Source: Desulfovibrio sp. JC022 (GTDB lineage: Bacteria; Desulfobacterota; Desulfovibrionia; Desulfovibrionales; Desulfovibrionaceae). From it: a stretch of 64,000 bases of DNA. This document shows, in pieces, positions 35,115 to 45,273 of the stretch. The stretch spans positions 345,240-409,239 of the forward strand of contig NZ_VOPZ01000004.1 in NCBI RefSeq assembly GCF_010470665.1. Reading direction: 5' to 3'. A model generated the notes under the pieces. That model was not told the origin of the DNA. It searched no databases and worked only from the letters and a program-made list of their open reading frames with translations. The position numbers and the translations under genes are program-made. Each line of letters opens with the position of its first letter. Position 1 is the first letter of the stretch.

Positions 35115-37493
35115 TTACTCCAGAATAGTAATATCTTCAGGAAGTCCACCCTTTGCGGCAACAGCCGAAACGGTTGATCTTATAGTATCCCATTTTACAG
35201 GCTTTGAAATAAATCCGTCACACCCCGCCCGCGCAGAATCGACCCGATTGGAACTGTATGCTCTGGCTGCAAGCGCAACAACTACAGCCCGCTGTCTGTC
35301 ACTATCCAGTTCGAATTCACGCATCCGCTTTACAGCCGTAATACCGTCCATGACCGGAAGTTCTAAATCCATAAAAACAAGGTCATAACTGTTGTCGCTG
35401 AAAAGCTGTACGGCCTGCAAACCGTCAACGGCAACAGTTATATCCGCTCCGGTATCAAGAATAAAAAGCTCCAGTATCTTGCGATGGCTTTCGTTGTCTT
35501 CCACCAGCAGGATATTCATTCCCCGCCCGGCTCTTGTTCTGTCTTGGGCGGAATCCCCCACAGAAGCCAGACAGCGGATCAGGTCCGCATCAAAAACCGG
35601 CTTGATCAAGGTATAATCAGCTCCAACCAAACGGGCGTTCTGTCTGTCTTCTTCCGTACACCCAGCAGAGAACATCATTGCCACGCGCCCGGGAAGCAAC
35701 CCTTTCTGCTGTGCTTTTGAAAGGAAGTCAACCCCCGGCATATCCGGCATATCACTGTCTACAAGCAATAGATCGTATTGCTTTTCGTGCTCTGTCCCCC
35801 CTGCAAGATAATGCAGCCCTTCAGGACCGTCAGCAGCCACAGCCGCATTTATCCCGAATGATTGTAATCTGCGGGCCAGCACTTCTCGTACAGTATGATT
35901 ATCATCCACCAGCAAAACCCGCGTTCCGGAAAAATCCGCCACACTGCGCATAGGTTCGTACACGGATTTTTTAAAAGGAATGGAAAAATAAAAAATACTT
36001 CCCTTGCCGCTTTCGCTCTCAAAGCGAATATCCCCATCCATGAGAACTGCCAGACGTGAAGCCGCAGCCAGCCCCAATCCAACCCCGCCATGCTCGCGGG
36101 AGGTGGACCCGTCAGCCTGAACAAAACTATCGAAAATACTTTCCCGCCGCCCTTCTGAAATACCTATTCCAGTATCGCGAACCGTAAAGAGCAGCCGCTC
36201 AAAATCATCCCCTGATTCTTCGATGCTCAAACGAACATCGACCTCACCGCTGGAAGTGAACTTTACAGCGTTGGAAACAATATTCAGCAAAATCTGACGT
36301 ACCCGGACCGGGTCACCAACAACCTGCGCCGGAACTCCCGGATCGACATCACAAATAACTTCAATATCCCTTGCATGAGCGGAGTGGGCCACACTCTTGC
36401 ACACACTCTGAACATCCCGCGAAGGATCAAAAGGAACGGGAACCAATTCAATCTGCCCGGATTCAATCTGCACAAAATCAAGAATGTCATTAATGATCTT
36501 GAGCAACAATTCTCCCGACCCCCGAAAAATTTCCACATATCCCATCTGCTCGGGGTCAAGTTCGGTTTCCAGCAGCAAATCCCCCATACCGAGTATGGCA
36601 TTCATGGGAGTTCTGATTTCGTGACTGATCATAGCCAGAAACTGGCTTTTGAACTGGCTGGCCTTCTCAGCCTTATCCTTTGACTTTTCGAGTTCCCGCA
36701 CAGTAAAGGAAAGCTCTTCAAGTGCCGTATTTAAGTCACGCTCAGCCTTACGGCGGACATCCACCTCACCTCTAAGTTTGCGGTTCACTTCACTGAGGGT
36801 CTCGGTCCTTTCAACAACCTTATGATCCAGTTCGGCCTGCATGCGGGCCAACTTGGTGGAGAGCCGTTCCAGAGAACCGGCAAGACTGCCGACCTCATCC
36901 TCTCTTTCCAAACCCTCAAAAAGGACACTCTCTCCTTCTTCCGCACGTTTTGCCTGTTCCGAAAGCCGGACCACAGGAGAAACCACAGCCCTGCTGAGAA
37001 ACAACCGCAGACAAAACCCTCCGACCAGCGCAGCTCCCAAAAGCAAAGGCAGAATATAGATCAAAGCAAATGAAAAATTATTTGAAAAATCGTCATTCAG
37101 AATTCCAACGCGAACATAGCCCAGGTATTCTCCATCCTTAAGGATACGCCTTTCAATAAATATCGCTTTCTTTACATCCGTCCCTTCGTCCAGATCCTCG
37201 AACTGGCTGACCAAAGAACCGGACTGACTATAAACGGCACAGGAAACGACTTCTTTATCAACACAGGCGTTTTTGACCAGTTCTTCCAGCTTGTAATCCT
37301 GAAAATTAAGAATTGCTTCGCTACCTGAAAATGCAACAAGAGAGGCAACCATATTTCCTTTGGATTCTATGGAACTTTCAACTTTGTACAGGTAGAGCTC
37401 ATTGAAAACGTAACCAAGCGGCAACAAAATCGCCGCCAGCACCCCCACAAGCCCCAAGGTAATTCTACGTCTGATCCTGAAAAAATTAGCCAT
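35115..37493 (-). CDS. Hybrid sensor histidine kinase with two receiver domains
   Basis: A 792-residue membrane sensor. Helix 1 at about 10-30, periplasmic sensor of about 110 residues, helix 2 at 143-165, HAMP, coiled coil to about 280, HisKA with His291 in SHEIRTPMNAILGMGD, a complete HATPase domain (NAVKFT, DTGIGI, GGVGLGLA), then two receivers. REC1 (about 533-655) has its aspartate in LLVDSDMPDMPG; REC2 (about 670-785) in VFMDLELPVMDG, with Ala where Thr/Ser usually follows the third strand. Between a BMP-type binding protein gene (15 bases upstream) and an HPt gene, which suggests that the binding protein is the ligand-sensing part. Confidence 0.93.
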   Translation of the reverse strand: MANFFRIRRRITLGLVGVLAAILLPLGYVFNELYLYKVESSIESKGNMVASLVAFSGSEAILNFQDYKLEELVKNACVDKEVVSCAVYSQSGSLVSQFEDLDEGTDVKKAIFIERRILKDGEYLGYVRVGILNDDFSNNFSFALIYILPLLLGAALVGGFCLRLFLSRAVVSPVVRLSEQAKRAEEGESVLFEGLEREDEVGSLAGSLERLSTKLARMQAELDHKVVERTETLSEVNRKLRGEVDVRRKAERDLNTALEELSFTVRELEKSKDKAEKASQFKSQFLAMISHEIRTPMNAILGMGDLLLETELDPEQMGYVEIFRGSGELLLKIINDILDFVQIESGQIELVPVPFDPSRDVQSVCKSVAHSAHARDIEVICDVDPGVPAQVVGDPVRVRQILLNIVSNAVKFTSSGEVDVRLSIEESGDDFERLLFTVRDTGIGISEGRRESIFDSFVQADGSTSREHGGVGLGLAAASRLAVLMDGDIRFESESGKGSIFYFSIPFKKSVYEPMRSVADFSGTRVLLVDDNHTVREVLARRLQSFGINAAVAADGPEGLHYLAGGTEHEKQYDLLLVDSDMPDMPGVDFLSKAQQKGLLPGRVAMMFSAGCTEEDRQNARLVGADYTLIKPVFDADLIRCLASVGDSAQDRTRAGRGMNILLVEDNESHRKILELFILDTGADITVAVDGLQAVQLFSDNSYDLVFMDLELPVMDGITAVKRMREFELDSDRQRAVVVALAARAYSSNRVDSARAGCDGFISKPVKWDTIRSTVSAVAAKGGLPEDITILE

Positions 37494-37508
37494 TTAAAAA
37501 AAATCCCG

Positions 37509-38522
37509 TTAATCGGATGAAGGTTTCAACTTAATTTTTCCTGAAGCAAGACCTTTTCTTAAACCGTCAAGCATATTCAGGACATCTGCTGAAACCAGAT
37601 GTTTGCTGTATTTCATTTCAGTCAACCCGACACCGCCGTTAGTCAAATCATAAACCTTGCGCCCCGGAACATAACTTCCATTCAAGACAGCAAGGCTTTC
37701 TTTGTACACAGCAACATCAAGCCTTTTCATCATACTGGTCAGAACAGTTCCCTTAGCCATGTAGTCCTGGTCGGAATCTACTCCGACAACATAATTACCA
37801 CTTTTACGCGCCGCCTGAATTACGCCGTTGCCGGAAAGCCCGGCCACCGCATAAACAATATCAGCTCCGTTATTATACATACCCATAGCTAGAGTATTGG
37901 CCTGCTGCGGGTCCTCGAACCCTCTCTCTGATACTCCCGAGCGCACGAATTTCACGTCAACTTCCACATCCCTGCCGGAGTATTTCACACCTTGGAGAAA
38001 CCCGTTTAGAAAATCATTGATCACAGGTGCTTCATTACCGCCGATAAAACCTATTCTGCCTGTTTTTGTCTGCCATGCGCAAAATGCACCCACCAGACAT
38101 GACCCAACACCCTGCGCATATTCAATTGAGATAATATTGGGATACCCTTCAATGGAACAATCATTGAGAATGAAAACAACGTCTGGATGATCGAGGGCAA
38201 TTTCACCGAATCTCTGCTTGGCGGACGCACTGTTAATAACCAAAATGCTGACCTTCTCCTTCAACAGAGAATCAATGGCCTCCCTGACTGACTCCGAACC
38301 GAATCCACCCTTACAGACAACAATTTCGACCTGTTCTTCCTTCTGTAATCTACGCAACCCGGCAACAGCCATCTCATTGAAAGAAGAATCATTAATGGTG
38401 TCTCCGGAAGCAACAAATCCGATCTTTACCTCTTTTGCATGACCGACCGAAGCCTGTCCAAAAGCAAAAAAGAAAAACAAAAGGAAGGCCGCAAGCCTGA
38501 AATGTGAATTTTTCCTGATCAT
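37509..38522 (-). CDS. BMP-family periplasmic substrate-binding protein (PnrA/Med-like)
   Basis: A 337-residue binding protein of the basic membrane protein group, whose ABC-transporter members bind purine nucleosides. A signal peptide (LAAFLLFFFFAFGQASVGHA, cut near residue 29) lacks the lipobox cysteine usual in this family, so the mature protein is soluble. It begins KEVKIGFVASGDTINDSSFNEMA, the ligand-loop of the family, and has FIGGNEAPVINDFLNGFLQGVKY and YAVAGLSGNGVIQAARK. No permease or ATPase is nearby; the next gene is a hybrid kinase. A sensing role is inferred. Confidence 0.87.
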   Translation of the reverse strand: MIRKNSHFRLAAFLLFFFFAFGQASVGHAKEVKIGFVASGDTINDSSFNEMAVAGLRRLQKEEQVEIVVCKGGFGSESVREAIDSLLKEKVSILVINSASAKQRFGEIALDHPDVVFILNDCSIEGYPNIISIEYAQGVGSCLVGAFCAWQTKTGRIGFIGGNEAPVINDFLNGFLQGVKYSGRDVEVDVKFVRSGVSERGFEDPQQANTLAMGMYNNGADIVYAVAGLSGNGVIQAARKSGNYVVGVDSDQDYMAKGTVLTSMMKRLDVAVYKESLAVLNGSYVPGRKVYDLTNGGVGLTEMKYSKHLVSADVLNMLDGLRKGLASGKIKLKPSSD

Positions 38523-38539
38523 GATCTTATCTGCCTAAA

Positions 38540-40048
38540 TCACGCTTCACTGTTGTCATCAGGATCAAGAAGCCCGCCAAGATCGGCCCCCAGAACCCGG
38601 CCCGGCCATTTGTAAAAACAATATCCGTGCTCTTCCACAAATTTCCTGATCTTCTGCTGCCCACCACGGGCAAAAGGCAATGATGAAAAACCGATATGTT
38701 CTTTGGTCACCTCAATATCCCCGAAAAGATACATAAGATTAAACGGCACCGCTTTTTCCGGATGGATTTCAGCAGGGACAACCAGATGCATAGCCTGAGA
38801 ATTGCTGCCCCGGTAAACATTTATCTTCCCGGTCAGCTCTTTGCGTTCTTCAACCTCATCTTTAAAAAAAGGCTCAATCAAACGCTTAAGGGTACCATCA
38901 ACCTTGGCAACGGCAAGACCGTAATTGGTGATGGGAACCTGCTGGCGGTCACAATCCCTGATTCTCCTGAGCATATCCGCACGTTCAGCCATACATGCTC
39001 CGCAATGGACCACAAGCTTATACTCCGACAAATCAAGAGGGAGACCGCACCCGGTCTTGGATTCAAATATGATGTTGCGGTCAGTATACCCCGCTATACG
39101 AGCCGGAATCATCTCCTTGCCGAGGTCCTCGGCTTTGGGATGGTGGGGACAGGCTTCAACAATCAGCACCCTGTCGCCGTCCTCAAGATGATCAATGGCA
39201 TTGGCACCCTGAACAAGCTGTTCCAGATTGCCCTTATGGCGAGCAAAAAGAATAGGAAAAGTAGTCAGGGAGACATCACGCGGAATAATATCCATGACTT
39301 TTTTGATTGGCTCGGAGTCGGCAATAACAAGGGCCGGACGCCGTTTATGCCCGGAAATAGTCTGGTAAAGCTCCCCTTCCTTGACGATAACCGCGATCCC
39401 TCCGACATCAAGGATTTCACGCAAAACCTGCGATTTGGGAAGCCCCAGTCTTCCTTTGGGTGAAACAGGGTCCTCTGAAACCACACAGACCACAAAATCC
39501 CCTCTCCCCATAAGATCACGGGCCAGCACAGGATCAAGCATATTCTCTTCCGGCGCAAGAGCCATTATGGATTTCTTGAGCCGTTCAATACCGCGTCCAT
39601 CCTCAGTGGAGGTAGCCACAAAACGAACCCCGCGCGAACCGCAGAATTCCATATCCGCAAGGCTGGGCCGCCGGATATCCGCCTTGTTAAAAACCATGAC
39701 GCAGGGAATACCGCGATCGCGTAACAGGTTGGTCAGTTCCCGTTCCTCATCAAGAATACCGGAATCATCGGTAACAATGACCGCAACATCCACGCTGTAC
39801 AAGGCATCTTTTATGGCCCGTGCCCGGTCATCACCGGGAACATGCGCATCGGTATCGTAAATTGTTACCGGACCCAACGGATGAATTTCAGCCCTTGTCA
39901 GGGGATACATCTCATCTTCACTGGCAACGGGACTTACTTCTCCACCTTCAATTCCTGAAAGGGCACGTATTATTGAAGACTTACCCACATTGCTTCTGCC
40001 CGCAATGGCTATGGCAAGCTTGGAACCGCTTCCAATTTCATCAGTCAT
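38540..40048 (-). CDS. hydF: [FeFe]-hydrogenase maturation GTPase HydF
   Basis: A 502-residue HydF, the scaffold on which the H-cluster subsite is completed. N-terminal GTPase: P-loop AGRSNVGKS at 16-24 and NKAD near 121-124; the G3 region reads DTDAHVPG instead of DTAG. Dimerisation domain in the middle. Cluster-binding motifs EACPHHP and VVHCGACM, separated as in the CxH...HCxxC pattern, ligate a [4Fe-4S] cluster. About 90-100 residues follow the normal end (from INVYRGSNSQ onward). Partners hydE and hydG are not here. GGAGG precedes the ATG. Confidence 0.92.
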   Translation of the reverse strand: MTDEIGSGSKLAIAIAGRSNVGKSSIIRALSGIEGGEVSPVASEDEMYPLTRAEIHPLGPVTIYDTDAHVPGDDRARAIKDALYSVDVAVIVTDDSGILDEERELTNLLRDRGIPCVMVFNKADIRRPSLADMEFCGSRGVRFVATSTEDGRGIERLKKSIMALAPEENMLDPVLARDLMGRGDFVVCVVSEDPVSPKGRLGLPKSQVLREILDVGGIAVIVKEGELYQTISGHKRRPALVIADSEPIKKVMDIIPRDVSLTTFPILFARHKGNLEQLVQGANAIDHLEDGDRVLIVEACPHHPKAEDLGKEMIPARIAGYTDRNIIFESKTGCGLPLDLSEYKLVVHCGACMAERADMLRRIRDCDRQQVPITNYGLAVAKVDGTLKRLIEPFFKDEVEERKELTGKINVYRGSNSQAMHLVVPAEIHPEKAVPFNLMYLFGDIEVTKEHIGFSSLPFARGGQQKIRKFVEEHGYCFYKWPGRVLGADLGGLLDPDDNSEA

Positions 40049-40203
40049 TCTTCAACCTCCGGTTCATATCACTAACTGGCAAAACAACTTCTGTACGACT
40101 GAATATTATCATTTGTTCAAGAAATAACACTTTTTACAAAACCTTTCATCCTATTATCCCGAAACGATTTTACACCGGTAAACATTCGCGGCGGCAAAAA
40201 AAA

Positions 40204-40228
40204 ATGCGGGACCCCCTAAGGACCCCGC
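40204..40228 (-). terminator. Terminator after glnS
   Basis: TGCGGG pairs with CCCGCA around a GC-rich interior; on the minus strand a long T run (eight or more) follows. Confidence 0.8.
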
Positions 40229-40260
40229 AAAAATTTTCCCACACCCGCAAGGGTACGGTA

Positions 40261-41952
40261 TTACTTTTTCTGGTTCTTGGCAATTTTCTTCCAAGTGTCA
40301 CGCAAAGTGGCAGTTCTGTTGAAAACCGGCTTTTCAGAAGTGGAATCCGGGTCAGCGCAGAAATAGCCGATTCTTTCAAACTGGCAGCGGAAACCGGGTT
40401 CCACATTTTCAAGAGAACGCTCAACGTATGCGGTGCGAACTTCAAGGGAATCAGGATTGATATGGTCTTTGAAATCAGAACCATCCTTGTTCTTCATGGG
40501 ATTCTCTTTGGTGAAGAGATGGTTGTAAAGACGCACTTCAGCTTCAACAGCATGTTCCTCTGAAACCCAATGGATGGTTCCTTTGACCTTGCGGCCATCG
40601 TCGGACCAGCCACCACGGGTTGCAGGATCATAAGTACAGCGCAATTCTATAACTTCGCCATTCTCGTCCTTAATCACTTCAGTACAGGTAACATAGTAAG
40701 CTGCACGCAGACGGACTTCGCGGCCCACGGAAAGTCTGAAAAACTTCTTGGGCGCATCTTCCATGAAATCATCACGTTCAATGTAAAGAGTCTTGGAGAA
40801 AGGCACCTTGCGTGTTCCGGCAGACTCATCTTCCGGGTTATTCTGGACTTCGAACTCTTCAACCTGACCTTCGGGGTAATTATCGATGACCAGCTTGATA
40901 GGATTAACTACACCCATGACCCGGTTGGAATGGGCATTAAGGTCTTCACGCACAGAGAATTCAAGCAGTGCGAAGTCAACCATGTTTGCAGCCTTGGCAA
41001 CACCGATGCGTTCGCAGAAATTACGGATGGAAGCCGGGGAATACCCGCGTCTTCTCATGCCGGAAATTGTGGGCATGCGCGGATCATCCCATCCGGCAAC
41101 GTGACCTTCTTCCACCAGCTCGATCAAACGGCGCTTGCTCATCACGGTATAACTGAGGTTGAGCCTTGCAAACTCAATCTGCTGCGGACGGTACGCCCCA
41201 AGAGTTTCAAGGGTCCAGTCATACAGAGCACGGTTGTTTTCAAATTCAAGAGTGCAGATTGAATGGGTGATCTTCTCCAATGAATCGGAAATACAATGGG
41301 TGAAGTCATACATGGGATAGATACACCACTTATCACCGGTGCGGTGGTGGTGGGCCTTCCTGATCCGGTAAAGGGTAGGATCGCGCAGAATCACATTGGG
41401 AGAAGCCATGTCGATTTTAGCACGCAGCACATACTTGCCGTCCTCGAATTCGCCGGCTTTCATGCGCTCGAAAAGATCGAGGTTTTCCTCAATGGGACGG
41501 TCACGGTAAGGACTGTTTTTGCCCGGTTCAGTGAGAGAGCCGCGGTATTCACGGATCTCTTCAGCACTCAAACCGTCCACATAAGCCTTGCCGTCCTTGA
41601 TCAGCTGAACAGCATAAGTGTAGAGCTGGTCAAAATAATCGGAAGAATAGTGCAGTCTGTCTTCCCAATCGAATCCCAGCCAGCGAACATCTTTTTCAAT
41701 GGACTCCACGTACTCGGTATCTTCCTTAACCGGGTTGGTGTCATCAAAACGCAGGTTGCAGGTACCATTGTAATCTCTGGCAAGCCCGAAGTTCAAACAG
41801 ATAGACTTGGCATGTCCGATATGCAGGTAACCGTTAGGCTCAGGAGGAAAACGGGTCGCCACCCTTCCTTCATACTTTCCGGTTTCATTATCCTTATCAA
41901 TAATCGCGGTAATAAAATTTTTGCCTACGTTAGATTCAGTAGTATCTGACAT
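40261..41952 (-). CDS. glnS: Glutaminyl-tRNA synthetase
   Basis: A 563-residue class Ic synthetase that charges tRNA-Gln directly. The ATP-site [15 protein letters not shown] lies near 37-51 and VMSKRRL, the KMSKS equivalent, near 270; the two C-terminal beta-barrels contain the anticodon-binding [19 protein letters not shown]. Direct GlnRS makes the indirect Glu-to-Gln amidation route unnecessary for this tRNA. Length is normal. Monocistronic. Confidence 0.96.
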   Translation of the reverse strand: MSDTTESNVGKNFITAIIDKDNETGKYEGRVATRFPPEPNGYLHIGHAKSICLNFGLARDYNGTCNLRFDDTNPVKEDTEYVESIEKDVRWLGFDWEDRLHYSSDYFDQLYTYAVQLIKDGKAYVDGLSAEEIREYRGSLTEPGKNSPYRDRPIEENLDLFERMKAGEFEDGKYVLRAKIDMASPNVILRDPTLYRIRKAHHHRTGDKWCIYPMYDFTHCISDSLEKITHSICTLEFENNRALYDWTLETLGAYRPQQIEFARLNLSYTVMSKRRLIELVEEGHVAGWDDPRMPTISGMRRRGYSPASIRNFCERIGVAKAANMVDFALLEFSVREDLNAHSNRVMGVVNPIKLVIDNYPEGQVEEFEVQNNPEDESAGTRKVPFSKTLYIERDDFMEDAPKKFFRLSVGREVRLRAAYYVTCTEVIKDENGEVIELRCTYDPATRGGWSDDGRKVKGTIHWVSEEHAVEAEVRLYNHLFTKENPMKNKDGSDFKDHINPDSLEVRTAYVERSLENVEPGFRCQFERIGYFCADPDSTSEKPVFNRTATLRDTWKKIAKNQKK

Positions 41953-42347
41953 TTATCTATATCCTTAAATTTTTTTTTATTCATCAGCTGCCCTGCCTGA
42001 ATTGTCGCAGGGAAAAGCATCATTCACGAAGAATCATATTCAAGTACGAAAATTTATGCCTACGGTCAAATATACCGGAGTCAAATATTCTCGTACATTT
42101 TCCTTTTAAACACAATAAACATCACACAAGGAAAACAATTGGAAAGAGTCAGTCAAAATACTGAAAGCACTCTTAAAAAAATTGTTCATGATCTTTTTTT
42201 CTGCTAAGGTGCTTAAAGCGCAACAGCAACGGGTTAATTCCTGACAAAACATGAAATCATAAGGTATGACCGGGTCCGCAGGGGAAAACATATTTCCGGT
42301 CTGCCGCATAAAGCATATATGCCAACTTTTTTTAAGGAGTCGCTAGA
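41953..42347. other. 395-base divergent spacer between glnS and cheX
   Basis: AT-rich. It holds a weak dyad GACCGG (42268-42273) with CCGGTC (42296-42301). I searched it for a cyclic-di-GMP (GEMM) riboswitch because of the diguanylate cyclase nearby and found none of the conserved blocks. No clear -10/-35 or sigma-54 element stood out. Nothing else seen. Confidence 0.4.
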
Positions 42348-42806
42348 ATGAATGTAGAATTGGCCAAACCTTTTATCAAGGCAACTTCGGACATCCTGAC
42401 AATGATGGCCATGATCACGCCTACAGCGGGAAAACCGTTTGTTAAAAAAGGTAATACTGCCAACGGAGATGTAACCGGCATCGTAGGCTTTACAGGATCA
42501 GTAAACGGAAGTGTCTCAATTTCTTTTGAAAAAGCATGTGCCGCGCAGATCGTAAGAAATATGCTCGGTGAAGATATCCAGGACATCGTTCAGGACGTAA
42601 AAGATGCAGTGGGTGAAATAACCAACATGGTTTCCGGTCAGGCAAGAGCGGGGCTCACAGAAATGGGGTACAAACTTCAAGGCTCCACCCCCACCGTAAT
42701 CATGGGTGACAACCATACCATTGCCCATGTCACAGCCGGTCCGGTAATGGCGATTCCATTCACCACGGACCACGGTAACTTCACCATCGAGTTCGGTTTC
42801 GATTAG
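42348..42806 (+). CDS. cheX: Chemotaxis phosphatase CheX
   Basis: A 152-residue CheC/CheX/FliY-type phosphatase that removes phosphate from CheY-P. The catalytic helix DAVGEITNMVSGQAR carries the Glu and Asn of the E-x-x-N pattern. The rest is the alternating beta-alpha-beta CheX fold. It is alone here, without che neighbours. AAGGAG precedes the ATG. Confidence 0.88.
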   Translation: MNVELAKPFIKATSDILTMMAMITPTAGKPFVKKGNTANGDVTGIVGFTGSVNGSVSISFEKACAAQIVRNMLGEDIQDIVQDVKDAVGEITNMVSGQARAGLTEMGYKLQGSTPTVIMGDNHTIAHVTAGPVMAIPFTTDHGNFTIEFGFD

Positions 42807-42813
42807 AATTTAT

Positions 42814-42847
42814 AAAAATCCCCGGAAACGTTGTTTCCGGGGATTTT
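42814..42847. terminator. Bidirectional terminator of cheX and the GGDEF gene
   Basis: AAAATCCCCGGAAAC (42814-42828) pairs perfectly with GTTTCCGGGGATTTT (42833-42847), with T runs in both directions. Confidence 0.9.
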
Positions 42848-42848
42848 T

Positions 42849-45176
42849 TTAATTCTTTGGCGACAACTGCACCTTGACCTGATTACGCCCGGCCTCCTTG
42901 GCCGCGTACAAGCCGATATCCGCTGCTTTAAGCAGATGCTCCAAAGTATTTGTCTCTTCATTAAAAGTAGCAACACCGATGCTCACGGTAATATTCAGGA
43001 CTCCGGACCGGGTATTCATAGCTGTGGACTCAATTTCCGAGCGCAGCCTTTCAGCCACCTGACCAGCTCCTTCAAGTCCGGTATCAGGAAGCAGGATAGA
43101 AAATTCTTCCCCGCCGATCCTTCCGAATACATCAATATTACGTAAGATTTTCAAACCCGTACGGGAAAGATCTTTCAAGACATCATCGCCGGCATCATGT
43201 CCGTGCATATCATTCACTGTTTTGAAATAATCTATATCCATCATCAGCAGGGAAAGCTCACGCCCGTACCTGCGGGTTCGCTCCAAAGCCTCTTCTGCAC
43301 TTTCCATAAAAAAGCGGCGGTTGCTAAGCCCGGTCAGGGAATCGGTGGTAGCCAGTTTGCGCAATTTGTCTTCAGCTTCCTTGCGCTCGGTAACATCCCT
43401 GAACGTTCCAACAACCCACCACTGCTCATCTTTGCGCAGCGGCGAAAGAAGAACCTCAGCCGGGAAAACATCGCCGCCCTTGCGACGCACGTTCACAGTA
43501 AAAGATCCGTAACTGGAAAGAAGCCCGTCAATATAATTAACATCCGCTTCTGAATCATCAGGAGAAAGATTATCCTCGGCAAAAAAACAGCACTGCAAAC
43601 TTTCACCAAGCATCTCGTCAGCCCTGAAACCGAAAATCTTTTCCGCTGCCGGATTCCAGAAATGAACCAGCCCTTTCTCATCCATCAGTACTAATGCGTC
43701 CTGAACGGAATCACTTATGCTCTGAAGCATGTCTTCCCGGTCCTGCAAGTCCTGAACAGCTTTCTTCTGAGCACTGATATCAGAAGTGGCACCGCGGAAT
43801 CCGGTGACTGTTCCTTCAGCATCAAAAACAGGCACCCCGTTGAATTCAAGCCAGATCTTACGACCATCACGGTTAACAAACTTGAAAACCAGTCCCCGGA
43901 AATTGTGCCCGAACTGGGCGGCATCAAGAAACTCCTTGCGCACATCCCAAGAAGACTCCTCATCCACAAAATCAAAAGGGGAACGCCCGATAAGCTCTTC
44001 CGCGCTGTATCCGAGCACGTCCTCAGCCCTGCCGGTCACAAAAACAAAACTACCGTCAGGCCCTGTTTCCCAGATAAATTCCCCGGCAGCATCAGACACA
44101 TCCATAAATCTCTTTTCACTGTCCTCAAGAGCCAGGCGAATATCTTCGCTGGCAACGGTCATGGATGTCTGACGCCAGAACAAATACCCCACCATCAAAA
44201 CGAGAAAACTCAATAGAAAAAGCATCGCATTCCTGCGCGGCACCACCAAAGCTTCGTCCGGCACACGCGAAACAACCTTCCAACCCTCTCTAAAAACAAC
44301 ATCCTGCCGTAAAACGTAATGAAAAGAATTGCTGCTCAAGGAATCAAAGGTATAAACACCATCTGAGGCTGTAAATTGCCCGTGATTCTTACCTCTTATT
44401 TCATTCCAGACATCAGGGAATTCACGCTCAATCAGTCCCTCTTCAGGTTTGAAAAGAAACTTCCAGTCATATGTCTCGTCCGGCCCGACAATCCAGCCAC
44501 CGTCATCATTAATAAGATAAAGATTACCGAATGATTCCGCTCCGGTTTCACTAAATATCCTGAAAAGCTGCTCACCGGAAAAATTTATGACCAGAAAACC
44601 GGGCCTCATGCCTTTGGCATAGATTTTTTTTACAACTCTGATCACCGGGGTATAGGGAACCACAACTTTCCCAAACTCCATATTCAGGTCAAAACGGGAA
44701 ATATAAACATCATCCTTCAGCTTTGATGCTTCCTTTATATAAGCACGCCCGCTCTTGTTTTGCAGATAATTCCCGGAAACACGGAGCGGGCGCCCATCAG
44801 CTATATTAACCCTGACCAACTCCATTCCATCCGATGAGAGGTAACGCATCTGCACACACCCCTTGCAACGGGAGCCGAATACAGAAAAAACCTCAGCAAT
44901 ACGGTTATCGATTTCATGAGGATCTCCCTGCATTGCCAATTGGTCCTCGACCAGACCGGCAAGTATCCCGGTATATTCAATGCCGGACTCAAGCCAGGAA
45001 TTAAAAGCAGATATATTGCTTTTTACCAGATCAACCTCATGATTTTTAACAATGTTTAGATACTGATTTCTCTGGGTAACCAGAGCCCATGCAGAGACGG
45101 CAATAATCAGTATCGCGACAATAAAAAATCGTTTGATAAAATATAAAAAAACACTGCTTGAGTTTTTTGTCTTCAT
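42849..45176 (-). CDS. Membrane diguanylate cyclase with dCache-like sensor, two PAS domains and GGDEF
   Basis: A 775-residue cyclic-di-GMP synthase. Helix 1 at about 13-33, a large periplasmic Cache-like sensor (about 35-315), helix 2 near 318-337, PAS 1 (about 360-480), PAS 2 (about 490-610) and a C-terminal GGDEF domain with the active sequence RIGGEEFSILLPDTG. The inhibitory RxxD site is present as RNID, five residues before GGEEF, so product feedback is expected. No EAL or HD-GYP domain. The periplasmic part contains a CKGC pair that might form a disulfide. Convergent with cheX. Confidence 0.93.
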   Translation of the reverse strand: MKTKNSSSVFLYFIKRFFIVAILIIAVSAWALVTQRNQYLNIVKNHEVDLVKSNISAFNSWLESGIEYTGILAGLVEDQLAMQGDPHEIDNRIAEVFSVFGSRCKGCVQMRYLSSDGMELVRVNIADGRPLRVSGNYLQNKSGRAYIKEASKLKDDVYISRFDLNMEFGKVVVPYTPVIRVVKKIYAKGMRPGFLVINFSGEQLFRIFSETGAESFGNLYLINDDGGWIVGPDETYDWKFLFKPEEGLIEREFPDVWNEIRGKNHGQFTASDGVYTFDSLSSNSFHYVLRQDVVFREGWKVVSRVPDEALVVPRRNAMLFLLSFLVLMVGYLFWRQTSMTVASEDIRLALEDSEKRFMDVSDAAGEFIWETGPDGSFVFVTGRAEDVLGYSAEELIGRSPFDFVDEESSWDVRKEFLDAAQFGHNFRGLVFKFVNRDGRKIWLEFNGVPVFDAEGTVTGFRGATSDISAQKKAVQDLQDREDMLQSISDSVQDALVLMDEKGLVHFWNPAAEKIFGFRADEMLGESLQCCFFAEDNLSPDDSEADVNYIDGLLSSYGSFTVNVRRKGGDVFPAEVLLSPLRKDEQWWVVGTFRDVTERKEAEDKLRKLATTDSLTGLSNRRFFMESAEEALERTRRYGRELSLLMMDIDYFKTVNDMHGHDAGDDVLKDLSRTGLKILRNIDVFGRIGGEEFSILLPDTGLEGAGQVAERLRSEIESTAMNTRSGVLNITVSIGVATFNEETNTLEHLLKAADIGLYAAKEAGRNQVKVQLSPKN

Positions 45177-45273
45177 GAAAATAGATATCCCGAACAGAAG
45201 TTCATTTCATTACGAGCATCACGAAAGTTCGCGCGAGAAGCAACAAATATGGATGCACTAGTAAAACAAAATA

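Noticed and set aside
42107..42347. Possible cyclic-di-GMP riboswitch before cheX
   Set aside because: Only a weak GACCGG/CCGGTC dyad; the GEMM core and tetraloop sequences are missing.
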